Shown here in pieces: positions 1 through 8,367 of a stretch of DNA of 64,000 bases. The stretch's first letter is position 1. The number at the start of each line of letters is the position of its first letter. The position numbers were made by a program, and so were the translations under genes. Origin of the DNA: Nitrospira japonica (GTDB taxonomy: Bacteria > Nitrospirota > Nitrospiria > Nitrospirales > Nitrospiraceae); the NCBI RefSeq assembly GCF_900169565.1, contig NZ_LT828648.1, positions 434,001 through 498,000 of the forward strand, given 5' to 3'. Under the pieces are notes generated by a model that did no database searches, was not told where the DNA came from, and saw only the letters and a program-made list of their open reading frames with translations.

Positions 1-569
1 ACATGCGAAAAAAAGCGGCGATCCTCGACGGAGAGCACCGCGTCGACGAGGGACGGCGGCATGTCCGCGAGCGGCACCCATTCTCGCACCTGCCGGGATC
101 CGCCCCGCAATCCGCTGATCAGCTCTGGTTCCAGATAGACCGGGAAAACGGGCGTCCGATCCGGCATCGAGAGCACTTCCGTGATCGTACCCTGATCCAA
201 CGTCAGCTGGATCATACGGGCCTTCAAAAGGCTCTCGGGCTGTGCGCGCACATAGATCGTCAACGACTCGGGCGCCAGGCGATAGTCTCCGGGGGTGGCG
301 ACGTCGCCGGTCACCGCACGATAGCCCAGCCGCTGCAATCGTTCGGGCAACCGCGCCTCTTTGACCGACAGATCGGCTTTCAACTGAAACGGCGCGGTAT
401 AGAGCCGCAGCGGCGGGTGGTCTTCGCGTTTCGGCAATTCGAGAAACGTTGCGAGGTAGGCTCCGTAGCCGGCCACCGCCAGCAATAGGAGCACTCCAAG
501 GCCTGCCGCGGCCAAGACGCCTCTCATCAGCCAGGGAGAACGCACGATTGTTCGAATCCCTGCACGCAT
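1..569 (-). CDS. mrcB: Penicillin-binding protein 1B-type (partial, C terminus outside window)
   Basis: Class A penicillin-binding protein that would polymerise and cross-link peptidoglycan at the outer face of the inner membrane. Translated from the ATG at 569, the visible 189 residues show a short basic N terminus, one membrane anchor (about residues 17-38), a UB2H-like region (about 58-145) and the start of the GT51 glycosyltransferase domain with the motif EDRRFFSH at 182-189, whose Glu is the family's catalytic residue. The frame stays open to the left edge, so the rest of GT51 and the transpeptidase domain are out of view. A mono-functional GT51 enzyme is less likely because of the long pre-domain. 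Confidence 0.85.
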   Translation of the reverse strand, partial: MRAGIRTIVRSPWLMRGVLAAAGLGVLLLLAVAGYGAYLATFLELPKREDHPPLRLYTAPFQLKADLSVKEARLPERLQRLGYRAVTGDVATPGDYRLAPESLTIYVRAQPESLLKARMIQLTLDQGTITEVLSMPDRTPVFPVYLEPELISGLRGGSRQVREWVPLADMPPSLVDAVLSVEDRRFFSH

Positions 570-658
570 GACGGTTACCAAGACCGGACTTCAAGCCGAG
601 CCCGGATGGACGAGCAACGATCCCAACGCCGGCCGGAGCGCCGACTCACTGCTGCAGC

Positions 659-2164
659 CTAGATCCCGGGCGGCCGTCGGGGAGATTTCGTGACCCGACT
701 TTCGACCATCTCCTGCGTTTCGCCCGTTTCGGCCGAGCCTTCCCGAACCATATCGGCCCTGTCGTAAATCAGATGCGCCTTGGAGCCGATGACCATGCCG
801 ACTCCGGCCATCAACAGGCCGAGAAGCTGGGGCGGCCAGACGGGCTGTTCGGAACTGAGCACTTCCCCCGCGATCCAAGTCGCAAGACCCAGCCCGATGG
901 CACACAGCGCGCCGACGATCGTGGCGCCGCGCCAGTAGAGGCCCGCCGCCAGCGGAACGAACGCCGCCACCAGTGTGACCTTGTAGGTATTCACCACCAG
1001 TTGATAGATGCTGGCGTCCGAGCTGATGGCGATCGCCAGTACGATGACGGCAAATCCCACCAGCACGATCCTCATCATCCTGAGAAGTCCCCGTTCATCC
1101 AGCCCGGGCATCAATCCTTTCAGGACGTTTTCACTCAGGGCCACCGAAGGAGCCAATAACGTCGCGCTCGAACAACTCATCACGGCCGACAGAACGGCGC
1201 CGAAGAACAGAATTTGCGCCACGGCCGGCGTGTATTCGACGATCAATGTCGGCAGCACCAGTTGTGAATCCTCCCGGAGCAGCGTCCCGAACCTGTCCGG
1301 ATCCACGAGCAGGGCCGCATAGGCCAGGAACATCGGAACGAAACAGAAGGAGAAATACAGGGCGGCCCCGGCAAGCGATCCCCGAACGGCCGTCCGCTCG
1401 TCCTTCGCGGACGTGATCCGCTGGAACACGTCCTGCTGCGGAATGGAGCCCAACATCATCGTCACACCCGCGCCGATGAACGGGATCCAGGCGTCGAGCG
1501 ACGCCGCCGGAAAGAATTCCAGTTTGCCCGCTTGCGCCGCGTGGCTGAGGACGGCGCCGGCTCCTCCGGCCAGGTCGCTCACGACCGAAACGATGTACAA
1601 CAATCCTCCGATGATCACCGAGAGCTGCACGAAATCGAGAATCGCCACGGAAAACATGCCGCCGAACGTGGTGTACGTCAGGACGATCGCGGCGCCGATG
1701 ACCATCCCCGCCTGTTGGCTCACTGCACCCTGCGTGACGACGTTCAGGACCAAACCGAGCACCTTGAACTGCGCGGCCACCCAGCCGACATAGGACGCCA
1801 CGATGCAGAGCGTGCACAGGACTTCCACGCGGCGGTCGTAGCGCAACCGGTAATAGTCCCCCACGGTGAGCAAATTCAGCCGGTAGAACCGAGGGGCAAA
1901 AAACAGCCCGGCGAGCACCAAACAGAGGGTCGAACCGAACGGGTCGGCCACCACGCCGCGCAGGCCCTCTTTGACGAAGGTGGCGGACATGCCCATGAGC
2001 GCCTCGGCGCCGAACCAGGTCGCAAACACGGTCGCCGCCACGATCGGGAGCGGCAGAGAACGGCCGGCGACGGCGAAATCCTTGGTGTCGTGCACGCGCC
2101 TGGCGGCGTGGAGTCCGACCCCGACCGAGACCGCCAGATAGAGAATGACGAAGGTAAGAATCAT
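659..2164 (-). CDS. Sodium:solute symporter family protein
   Basis: Inner-membrane secondary transporter of the SSS (PutP-like) family, expected to couple Na+ entry to uptake of an organic solute. The 501-residue protein shows about 12-13 hydrophobic segments, an early FAVAGRSLP segment and the family-typical [13 protein letters not shown] stretch near residue 190. The frame is open upstream to 2242, but the ATG at 2164 puts the first membrane helix ([17 protein letters not shown]) right at the N terminus, as usual in this family. The substrate cannot be told from sequence; no solute-specific enzymes are adjacent. It is divergent from the FKBP gene. Confidence 0.85.
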   Translation of the reverse strand: MILTFVILYLAVSVGVGLHAARRVHDTKDFAVAGRSLPLPIVAATVFATWFGAEALMGMSATFVKEGLRGVVADPFGSTLCLVLAGLFFAPRFYRLNLLTVGDYYRLRYDRRVEVLCTLCIVASYVGWVAAQFKVLGLVLNVVTQGAVSQQAGMVIGAAIVLTYTTFGGMFSVAILDFVQLSVIIGGLLYIVSVVSDLAGGAGAVLSHAAQAGKLEFFPAASLDAWIPFIGAGVTMMLGSIPQQDVFQRITSAKDERTAVRGSLAGAALYFSFCFVPMFLAYAALLVDPDRFGTLLREDSQLVLPTLIVEYTPAVAQILFFGAVLSAVMSCSSATLLAPSVALSENVLKGLMPGLDERGLLRMMRIVLVGFAVIVLAIAISSDASIYQLVVNTYKVTLVAAFVPLAAGLYWRGATIVGALCAIGLGLATWIAGEVLSSEQPVWPPQLLGLLMAGVGMVIGSKAHLIYDRADMVREGSAETGETQEMVESRVTKSPRRPPGI

Positions 2165-2360
2165 GCAGGCTAGCCTGCGCTCCAGGCTGGACGCGCAGTG
2201 TACCGTTGCATTGAATCCGGCGCAACTATTCCCGCTGATCATCGCCGGACCGGCACGTCCGCCATTGCCGGGGCGGCCATCCGAGAAAAGTATTGAGCTT
2301 GCCCGTCAGGTAGCATATGGTGTGAAGGTTTCTCCTTACTCTCACAAGAAAGGATCTCTC

Positions 2361-3035
2361 ATGCGTCCAGTGACGATCGTGACCATGCTACTGAGTCTGA
2401 TGCTGTCGGCCATACCCGCCGGCGCCGCGGATCCTTCCACCGACGATCAGAAAACCTTTTATGCCTTGGGATTGTTGATCAGCCAGTCCCTGACCCCTTT
2501 TGCGCTCACGGAGTCCGAACTTGACTTCGTGCGATCCGGCATGAGCGATGGTGTCCTCAAGAAAACTCCGAAGGTCGATCTGCAAGCATTCGGTCCGAAA
2601 GTCAATCAGTTGCAGCAGGCCCGCGCCTCCGCTTTGGCCGACACCGAAAAGAAAGCCGGCGCCACGTTCATCGCGAAGGCGGCGGCCGAGTCCGGGGCAA
2701 AAAAGACCGAATCCGGAGCCATCGTGACGACCATCAAGGAAGGCAAGGGCGCGACGCCGACGGCCACCGATACGGTCAAAGTGCACTACCATGGCACGCT
2801 CATCGACGGCACCGTCTTCGACAGCTCGGTGAAGCGCGGCGAGCCAGCCACGTTTCCTTTGAATCAGGTGATCAAGTGCTGGACGGAGGGCGTGCAGCTG
2901 ATCAAGGTCGGCGGCAAGAGCAAGCTGGTCTGCCCCTCGGCGATCGCCTATGGAGACCGGGGCTCACCCCCGACCATCAAGCCGGGCGCCACACTCGTCT
3001 TCGAAGTGGAGCTGCTCGAGATCGTGAAGAAATAA
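2361..3035 (+). CDS. FKBP-type peptidyl-prolyl cis-trans isomerase, exported
   Basis: Periplasmic proline isomerase and probable chaperone of the Mip/FkpA type. The ATG at 2361 is preceded by AGAAAGGATC and starts a clear signal peptide (cleavage after AIPAGA, about residue 23). Residues 30-100 form the helical FKBP N-terminal dimerisation region; residues 120-224 the FK506-binding domain with [16 protein letters not shown] and [17 protein letters not shown]. The frame is open further upstream to 2145, but only this start gives an export signal. Monocistronic, followed by a hairpin at 3046. Confidence 0.92.
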   Translation: MRPVTIVTMLLSLMLSAIPAGAADPSTDDQKTFYALGLLISQSLTPFALTESELDFVRSGMSDGVLKKTPKVDLQAFGPKVNQLQQARASALADTEKKAGATFIAKAAAESGAKKTESGAIVTTIKEGKGATPTATDTVKVHYHGTLIDGTVFDSSVKRGEPATFPLNQVIKCWTEGVQLIKVGGKSKLVCPSAIAYGDRGSPPTIKPGATLVFEVELLEIVKK

Positions 3036-3045
3036 CGTCTTCGGC

Positions 3046-3072
3046 GGCGGGCCGATGCCCTATTGGCCCGCC
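3046..3072 (+). terminator. Hairpin after the FKBP gene
   Basis: Perfect 8-bp stem GGCGGGCC/GGCCCGCC with an 11-nt loop, ten bases after the FKBP stop codon. The T-run that follows is weak (AATTT), so it may terminate poorly or act mainly to protect the 3' end. Confidence 0.45.
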
Positions 3073-3258
3073 CCGAATTTCCGCTCGAACGATCCGGCCA
3101 ACGAACCAACATAGTTTTCGCAGCCCGGCTTCGATTCCCGCGCCAGACAGCTTGCCTATCTGATCTGATTCCAGCGAATCCGGCGTTCACTAAACGAGCA
3201 AGACAGATTGGGAATCCTCAGCGTATTGTGTTTGAATAAAGCTGTGGACAGGAATGCC

Positions 3259-3663
3259 ATGGGAAATCAGAAAACAAAAGATATTTCAATGGCGGACAGA
3301 TTAATCGCATATGAACATGAGACATGGAGCTTGATTAAACGGAATGATCTGAATGGGTTTGCAAGCTATCTGTCCGAGGATTTTTATGACATCTTCCCGG
3401 ATGGAAAAGAGAGGACAAAATCGGAACTGTTGGATTTTCTCGGCGACGCGGATCTAAAAGACTATCGACTCGGCAATTTCCGGGTGACCCTGTTGACTCG
3501 GGATGCTGCCATCGTCACGTATCATGTAGACGCTCGCGCCATCATTCAGGGCAAAGAGATTGCGATGAGGAATTCCGTTACATCGGGATGGGCGAAGCGT
3601 GGCGGGAGGTGGTTGAACGTGTCCGCCGTAGCTTCCGCGCAACCTCCGCACAACTCAAATTAA
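3259..3663 (+). CDS. NTF2-like / DUF4440-type protein
   Basis: A 134-residue alpha+beta protein of the SnoaL/DUF4440 (NTF2-like) fold, with no signal peptide, so cytoplasmic. The pattern AYEHETWSLIKRNDLNGFAS, LSEDFYDIFPDG and later VTSGWAKRGGRWLNVSA follows DUF4440 members, which are small cone-shaped proteins used either as enzymes or as ligand-binding domains; the function of this one is unknown. An in-frame TTG lies at 3208; the ATG at 3259 is preferred because ACAGGA precedes it. Its first half is clearly more AT-rich than the neighbours, hinting at acquisition from elsewhere. Confidence 0.75.
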   Translation: MGNQKTKDISMADRLIAYEHETWSLIKRNDLNGFASYLSEDFYDIFPDGKERTKSELLDFLGDADLKDYRLGNFRVTLLTRDAAIVTYHVDARAIIQGKEIAMRNSVTSGWAKRGGRWLNVSAVASAQPPHNSN

Positions 3664-3674
3664 AATGAATCACC

Positions 3675-3827
3675 ATGAAACACCTTCAGGTTCTTATCGT
3701 CCCTGTGGGTCTCTTGTTCGCGATCAATACGACGGCACTAACGAATGCGGTCTCCAAAGTCGAGCCGCTACCGTGCGATTTGTTTCCCGGTTTGGTCTGC
3801 CTACCAGGATCGCCCTCGCCAATCTGA
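3675..3827 (+). CDS. Possible small exported peptide (50 aa)
   Basis: An ATG eleven bases after the preceding gene's stop opens a 50-codon frame: a basic-hydrophobic N terminus (MKHLQVLIVPVGLLFAI), a possible signal cleavage after ALTNA near residue 25, then a short tail rich in Pro with two Cys (PLPCDLFPGLVCLPGSPSP). No convincing ribosome binding site precedes it, so translational coupling would be needed. I do not recognise a family. Two longer overlapping frames here look less protein-like. Confidence 0.35.
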   Translation: MKHLQVLIVPVGLLFAINTTALTNAVSKVEPLPCDLFPGLVCLPGSPSPI

Positions 3828-3925
3828 ACTTACCGTCATCAACGAGGAGACAAATTCCTCCGCACCCATTCAGCTCACAGCCTTGAGCGTCGGTCGGTGG
3901 ATAGATCGGATGGGTCGTTGCTTGG

Positions 3926-4239
3926 TCAGGCCGGATGAGAGACGCGAGAGATTTCTTCGCTCGATGACGGCTGCACCGGAGCCATCGCCGGCGCAGCGAA
4001 CCAGCGATCTTTCGACACGACCTTCGGCGATTCGGGATCGCCTTCGTAGGACGGAGTCATGATCTGCACCGCGTGCTCGTTGCAGCGATCCAGAACGTTG
4101 CGGTGCAAGCGCCGAATAGACCAGGCGCATCGTCGAGGGATCGTCGCAGTAGGCGTAAACGTTGGATGAAGCGGGCGAGGCCGAACCAGGAAAGACAACA
4201 AGAAGGACGACGTACGCGAGGACTGATCCTCAGGGTCAT
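3926..4239 (-). pseudogene. Frameshifted exported protein with MscS C-terminal tail
   Basis: The ATG at 4239 has a strong ribosome binding site (AAAGGAGG), sitting just after the LEA14-like gene. The reading frame is conserved in pieces: MTLRIS, then after one extra base near 4221 a signal-peptide-like LAYVVLLVVFPGSASPASS running into NVYAYCDDPSTMRLVYSA, then after a second extra base near 4108 HRNVLDRCNEHAVQIMTPSY and DPESPKVVSKDRWFAAPA to a stop at 3926. The last parts match the cytoplasmic C-terminal end of small mechanosensitive (MscS) channels; pore helices are absent. Two single-base gains make it a probable pseudogene unless they are sequencing errors. Confidence 0.6.
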
Positions 4240-4254
4240 GGACGGTCGCCTCCT

Positions 4255-4761
4255 TTAGTGTTGAGGCGCCGACCCAAGAGGCAAGTCAATCTCTCCCTTC
4301 TCATCGAACGGCAATTTGAAACTGCTCGGAGACTCGACGAAGGCCGTGCCCTTGAGTCGATAGACAAACTTGTTTCCATCCGGATTTGCCGCATTTCCAG
4401 CTTGACCGAGGTTTTCGACCTGGCGCAGCAGGCTCCCCAGGCTCGTAATGACTTCGACGTTCACCACCTCGGACCCGAACCGCGGGATCTTGACCCGTTC
4501 ACCCGACATGCCGTTGCCAAACTCCTTGCCGTTGAGTTCGATGTCGCACCGCAGCCCGTTGATGCCCAGTTCCTTGTCATTGGGATTCTGAATCCGCAGC
4601 TGGACGTCGAATCGCTGTTCAAAGAGCGCGAAATCTTTTGGCGCGATGTTGGCGATGCTGACCTTGGGCGGCTCCATATCGCTCGGCACCGTCGCGCAGC
4701 CCCAGACGAGCATCGATGCGATCAGCCAGAAGACAGGCCATCGGCTCCGCTTGTTGATCAT
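4255..4761 (-). CDS. LEA14-like lipoprotein (late embryogenesis abundant type 2)
   Basis: A 168-residue lipoprotein: signal peptide with lipobox LVWGC (Cys22) followed by a single beta-sandwich LEA_2/WHy domain (residues 35-165; FDVQLRIQNPNDKELGINGL is the typical core). Such domains are linked to desiccation and stress tolerance in plants and occur as periplasmic lipoproteins in bacteria; the bacterial role is not settled. It stands between the DUF2780 gene and the frameshifted MscS-tail gene, all on the minus strand with 15-83 base gaps, so co-transcription is likely. Confidence 0.85.
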   Translation of the reverse strand: MINKRSRWPVFWLIASMLVWGCATVPSDMEPPKVSIANIAPKDFALFEQRFDVQLRIQNPNDKELGINGLRCDIELNGKEFGNGMSGERVKIPRFGSEVVNVEVITSLGSLLRQVENLGQAGNAANPDGNKFVYRLKGTAFVESPSSFKLPFDEKGEIDLPLGSAPQH

Positions 4762-4844
4762 AGGAAGGTTCCTTCCATTTGCGCTCCTTCACGGAAAAGA
4801 CGGCGGCGCGGATATACCGCGCCGCCCTTCCCACACGTCTTCTG

Positions 4845-5276
4845 TTACTTCATCAGGCTTGTGAGGAAGCTCTGAGCCTGTTCGCCTCCCGACGTGCCGA
4901 CAAAATCTGACAGGACCTTGGAAAACTTTCCCACCTTGTCCCAACTCATGCCCAACTTGGAGTAGGCCGCCTGCAAAGCCGTTGGGTCACTGATCGGACC
5001 CGTCACTGCGCCGAGGTCCTTCGCAGCCTTCATGTAACCTTCCGTTCCAGGCACATATTTCGTCAACGACTCGAAGTCAGGGGGTGGGAGTTTTTCCTTC
5101 GCCATCGTCAGGGTGGACCCGAGGCCTCCCTTGGCCTGGTTGGCCGTCACGTCCAATTGACTGGTCAGGATCTTGACCAATGGGTCCGTCATTCCCTTCG
5201 TATCCATACCGGCACAGCCGGACACCGAGAGGAATGCACAGACCAAGAACCCCGTGAGAATGATCGAACGATGCAT
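4845..5276 (-). CDS. DUF2780 (VcgC/VcgE-like) lipoprotein
   Basis: A 143-residue lipoprotein with lipobox LSVSGC (Cys21) and a helical DUF2780-like domain (residues 35-143): LTSQLDVTANQAKGGLGSTL, then YSKLGMSWDKVGKFSKVLSD and a QAQSFLTSLMK end. The family is common in gammaproteobacteria and Nitrospirota and has no established function. The start is fixed by AAAGGAGGCAGCT just upstream of the ATG. It is the first gene of the small exported-protein run 5276 to 3926. Confidence 0.8.
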   Translation of the reverse strand: MHRSIILTGFLVCAFLSVSGCAGMDTKGMTDPLVKILTSQLDVTANQAKGGLGSTLTMAKEKLPPPDFESLTKYVPGTEGYMKAAKDLGAVTGPISDPTALQAAYSKLGMSWDKVGKFSKVLSDFVGTSGGEQAQSFLTSLMK

Positions 5277-5648
5277 AGCTGCCTCCTTTCAAGTTTTGCC
5301 GGCGTTTCCGTCCGACGCCGGCACGATAGTGGCACGATTGTGACTCGTACACGGCGATTTCCGCCGTCGTTCCGCCGGTCGCAACGGCCTATGCCGTCAC
5401 CTTCGCCTTCGCCGGCTCGAGAGCCGAACCGGCCGACAGCTCCGGCTGCTTGCGCGTTACATTCTCCCAGAAAATCCTCCTTGCGAGCCGCCTCCAGCCG
5501 ACCCTGTTCCTCGGTCATGGCGTCCTCCGCGTCATCGGACAACCTAGCCGTCCCATACCATCGGACGGGATGGTGGTCCAACCACGTTATACAGCGAGCG
5601 CTCAGAACGGCCTACTGTCAAATTTGACAGTGGCCGAACAGGGAGGGG
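5277..5648. other. 372-base intergenic region
   Basis: Holds the promoter region for the DUF2780 operon and a perfect 18-bp palindrome (5614-5631). A minus-strand frame from about 5520 (MTEEQGRLEAARKEDF...) is open but turns low-complexity Gly/Arg-rich and runs into the next gene; in the +1 frame it would end as ELSAGSALEPAKAKVTA at about 5391. I cannot decide whether a small, frameshifted gene lies here. Confidence 0.4.
5614..5631. promoter_or_regulatory. Perfect 18-bp palindrome, operator candidate
   Basis: ACTGTCAAATTTGACAGT is identical on both strands and is flanked on both sides by GGCC. It lies upstream of the DUF2780-LEA14 genes and 17 bases after the stop of the gene at 5649. No T-run follows, so an operator for a dimeric repressor is more likely than a terminator. 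Confidence 0.5.
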
Positions 5649-6041
5649 TCAACAGGGAATATCGACGGCCGGGTCACAAAGGAGCGGCGGGATCGTCTTC
5701 GGGCGCATGCTTGATGTGGACGTGTCACCCACGCCCGGTGTGCCGTTGAGGGGAGGACCGCCGGGGAATCCCGGCAAGCCGCGTCCGACGGTACCGAACG
5801 ACTTTCCGATACTGGAACTTACCGCCGTATTGACTCCCGGCGCGACCTGGGCCGGCGTCACCCCTCCGGCTGCTCCGGCTGTGGTCGTGGTATCGAACGC
5901 CGTCGGCTGTTGCGACAGCGGCACGACGCTCTGGGTGCCGTTCAGAGAAGGTGAGGTGCTCTGTGTGTCGCCGACGGCCGGCAACCCGAGCAGCAGCACC
6001 GTCAACGTCAGCAGAAATACCCGGTTGGTCATACGTGACAT
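5649..6041 (-). CDS. Exported low-complexity protein, unknown function
   Basis: A 130-residue protein with a clean signal peptide (MSRMTNRVFLLTLTVLLLGLPAVGD) and a mature part rich in Ser, Thr, Gly and Pro (GLPGFPGGPPLNGTPGVGD). The end PPLLCDPAVDIPC carries two Cys that may pair. I do not recognise a family; probably periplasmic or secreted. The gene starts four bases after the stop of the haem protein gene upstream, so the two are co-transcribed. A second Met at residue 4 is an equally possible start. Confidence 0.7.
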   Translation of the reverse strand: MSRMTNRVFLLTLTVLLLGLPAVGDTQSTSPSLNGTQSVVPLSQQPTAFDTTTTAGAAGGVTPAQVAPGVNTAVSSSIGKSFGTVGRGLPGFPGGPPLNGTPGVGDTSTSSMRPKTIPPLLCDPAVDIPC

Positions 6042-6045
6042 ACGG

Positions 6046-6693
6046 TTACCTGACCCAAGGCGGCGCCGTCGTCGGTGGCGGCGTCATCCGCTCGAGCGGG
6101 CCCGGCCCTCGTTTCGGCGGTTCCGCCGGAAGCGACAGCCCCTCCGTCATCCCGTCAGGCTTAAAGCGGACGACGAGGGCGCCCATGACGTCCCAACGTT
6201 GAAAATTTCTGCGCGAGGACCGCGGATGCCGGTTGTGACAATCGACGCACGACTGAACCAAGGCCAAATCGGCCGAGAGGGCTTTGAATTGATCGCCGTC
6301 CATAAAACCCACGAACCGCTTGTCCCGGTTCTTTTCCAATTGAATCAGGGCGTTCACTTCCGCCGTGGTCTTGGGACGGTTGGCGGGATTCAGCGGCGCC
6401 AAACCAATGAGGCCGATCTCGAGCCCATCCACTTGATCCGCCGCCCCCTTGACGAATTGGGCCGGAAGGGGCAGGAGATGCGCATTCTTCTCCCAGTCCT
6501 CTTGGACCGACACGCCGGTTCCCTTGATATGTTCGACGACTTGGAGGACGTACGCGGTGCGGAACGCCTTGACGACCTCCAGGATGTAACGGGCGGTGGT
6601 CTCGAATGAAGGGTCCGCGGCATGTGCAGTCCAACCGGCGACCATCAATAGTCCGGCAAAACTGAACCCTGTCGCCCAGTACAACCGTCGCAT
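6046..6693 (-). CDS. Tll0287-like (DUF3365) periplasmic haem protein
   Basis: A 215-residue exported protein with a signal peptide ending at AHA (about residue 25), a helical sensor-like fold of the Tll0287/DUF3365 type, and one c-type haem motif CVDCH at residues 149-153 in the setting SCVDCHNRHP. Haem is expected to attach covalently in the periplasm, giving a redox or gas-sensing domain without a signalling output of its own. The Pro-rich tail (PPPTTAPPWVR) is extra. Co-transcribed with the small exported protein downstream. Confidence 0.82.
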   Translation of the reverse strand: MRRLYWATGFSFAGLLMVAGWTAHAADPSFETTARYILEVVKAFRTAYVLQVVEHIKGTGVSVQEDWEKNAHLLPLPAQFVKGAADQVDGLEIGLIGLAPLNPANRPKTTAEVNALIQLEKNRDKRFVGFMDGDQFKALSADLALVQSCVDCHNRHPRSSRRNFQRWDVMGALVVRFKPDGMTEGLSLPAEPPKRGPGPLERMTPPPTTAPPWVR

Positions 6694-6810
6694 GATCGGA
6701 ATCCTGAGATCGAAGGAACCTTGATCACCGGTGGGCTGGAATCCAACGTGCAGCCTACCCGATCCGGTTGTGACCCGTCAATCTATGAGTGGACCACACG
6801 TCGGATGGCA

Positions 6811-8322
6811 CTATTGCGAAAGCCTCGTCAGCGCATTTTTGGTGATCCGCGAAATCAGAGGATCATCCAATCGCCTGACCCATTCTGTGCAACCCACGGT
6901 CAATACCGTTCCTCCATTCGTCCATATGCCCATGACGGCGGCGCCTTGTCGCAAATCGGCTCCCCAGGGTGTGAACCCGTCATCCCGCCCAAACAGGGCT
7001 CTCGAGTGCACGGTTGCCTCATAATCGGGCATGCGGCCCGGAGCAAGCGCTAGAATCTGAAAGTCCTCAGGGCAGCCGTCGCGGTGACTCGCGGTCGGGA
7101 TTCCCTTGTCCCACTCGATGTCGCATCCATCACACTCGTAGCCGATACAGCCCACATCAGGAAACCGTTCGGGCCTTCCACCTGCAGACCACAGGCCGTC
7201 GAACAGCCAGTGATCGGGTTGATAAATTCTGTACGGAACAGGAAGCGGATTGAGCGCACCGTAGCAGAAACTCACTCCGGTCAGCCGGTGTTCCGGCCGA
7301 TTGGCTCCCTGGAGATGACTCCATAGTGCGGCACCGTCCATTGCGCCGTCCAGGATCATCCGCGAGTCCGACATATCCAAAAGGACCTTTCGATAGGACA
7401 CGTTCCCGCTGAGAAAGACGGCGTTCCCTCCTTGGCGCACATGTCGCTCGACGGCGTTCCTCATCCCCGCAGACCAATATTCATCATGGCCGACGCTGAG
7501 GATCAGCCTGTATGACTCCAAACGCTCTGGTTGCCGCTCCAAATCCTCGTTCGCGGCGTAGTCCAGATCGATGCCGGCTTGCTCCGCCCACTGGACGAAC
7601 GGCCATTCCCATTTGTCCCATCCGGCATAGCGGTGGTGACGACTCGGGATGCCGGTTTTTCGGCAGTCGTAGGGGGAGAGAAAGCCCATTGGCAACGGCC
7701 GGAGAAAGGACGCGACACGCGCCTGATCATAGAAGCTTCCACGGGTCGAGCGAAGTGCGTCCCCCTGAGCAGCACCGTAATTGTTGTAGGCAAAATAGGT
7801 GTTCGTCGACAGGATCAGGAGTATCCCGGGCTTGGGGGCCGAACGTGGCGAGCGCACGATGAAGAAGCCTTCCCCGTCGCCATCGGCAGCGTGCATGGTC
7901 ACGTGATAGAAGCCGGGCTTCCATTCGGCCGGCACGTCAAACGTCAGTCCACTGCCTCCCTCGCCGTCCCACCGGCAGCCGGATTCGGACGCATCGGCCG
8001 GAATGGCCTGTGGCTCCACCCAGACCGGCCCCGACCAGACCATTTCCCTTCTCGCCCCAAGTCGGTTGACTGTAAGCATCGCTCTGATCCGGCTCTGGGA
8101 CGACATGAAGAAGGACACCCGTTCACCGGCTTCATAACTTCTCCGGCCGGCGTACCCCTCGATGAGCGAACGGCCTCCGTCCATCCAGGAGATCGAGGGA
8201 CATGCGGCGGTCTGAGGAGATTCGGAGCAGGCTCCGAAGACCGAAGGTCGCGAGAACGCCAGGCCGGCCAAGCCGAGGCCGGCCGAGAGAAATTGGCGCC
8301 GACTCCACCCCTCGCCGGTCAC
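6811..8322 (-). CDS. Tat-exported N,N-dimethylformamidase beta-subunit-like protein
   Basis: A 503-residue protein starting with a twin-arginine signal (WSRRQFLSAGLGLAGLAF, Arg8-Arg9), so folded before export. From about residue 165 it matches the C-terminal domain of the large subunit of N,N-dimethylformamidase: LSTNTYFAYNNYG, GHDEYWSAGMRNAVERH (278-294) and GGNAVFLSGNVSYRK. Residues 55-155 look like a beta-sandwich domain. Many homologues lack proven amidase activity, so the substrate is open. Eight Cys in the mature part would suit disulfides outside the cytoplasm. Confidence 0.8.
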   Translation of the reverse strand: MTGEGWSRRQFLSAGLGLAGLAFSRPSVFGACSESPQTAACPSISWMDGGRSLIEGYAGRRSYEAGERVSFFMSSQSRIRAMLTVNRLGARREMVWSGPVWVEPQAIPADASESGCRWDGEGGSGLTFDVPAEWKPGFYHVTMHAADGDGEGFFIVRSPRSAPKPGILLILSTNTYFAYNNYGAAQGDALRSTRGSFYDQARVASFLRPLPMGFLSPYDCRKTGIPSRHHRYAGWDKWEWPFVQWAEQAGIDLDYAANEDLERQPERLESYRLILSVGHDEYWSAGMRNAVERHVRQGGNAVFLSGNVSYRKVLLDMSDSRMILDGAMDGAALWSHLQGANRPEHRLTGVSFCYGALNPLPVPYRIYQPDHWLFDGLWSAGGRPERFPDVGCIGYECDGCDIEWDKGIPTASHRDGCPEDFQILALAPGRMPDYEATVHSRALFGRDDGFTPWGADLRQGAAVMGIWTNGGTVLTVGCTEWVRRLDDPLISRITKNALTRLSQ

Positions 8323-8367
8323 GACGGGCGGTGTCCCGATGAAGCGATGGGGATCGAGAGCATCGTC

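Noticed and set aside
5707-6609. 300-codon plus-strand frame
   Set aside because: Antisense to the exported protein and haem protein genes; low-complexity Arg/Pro runs.
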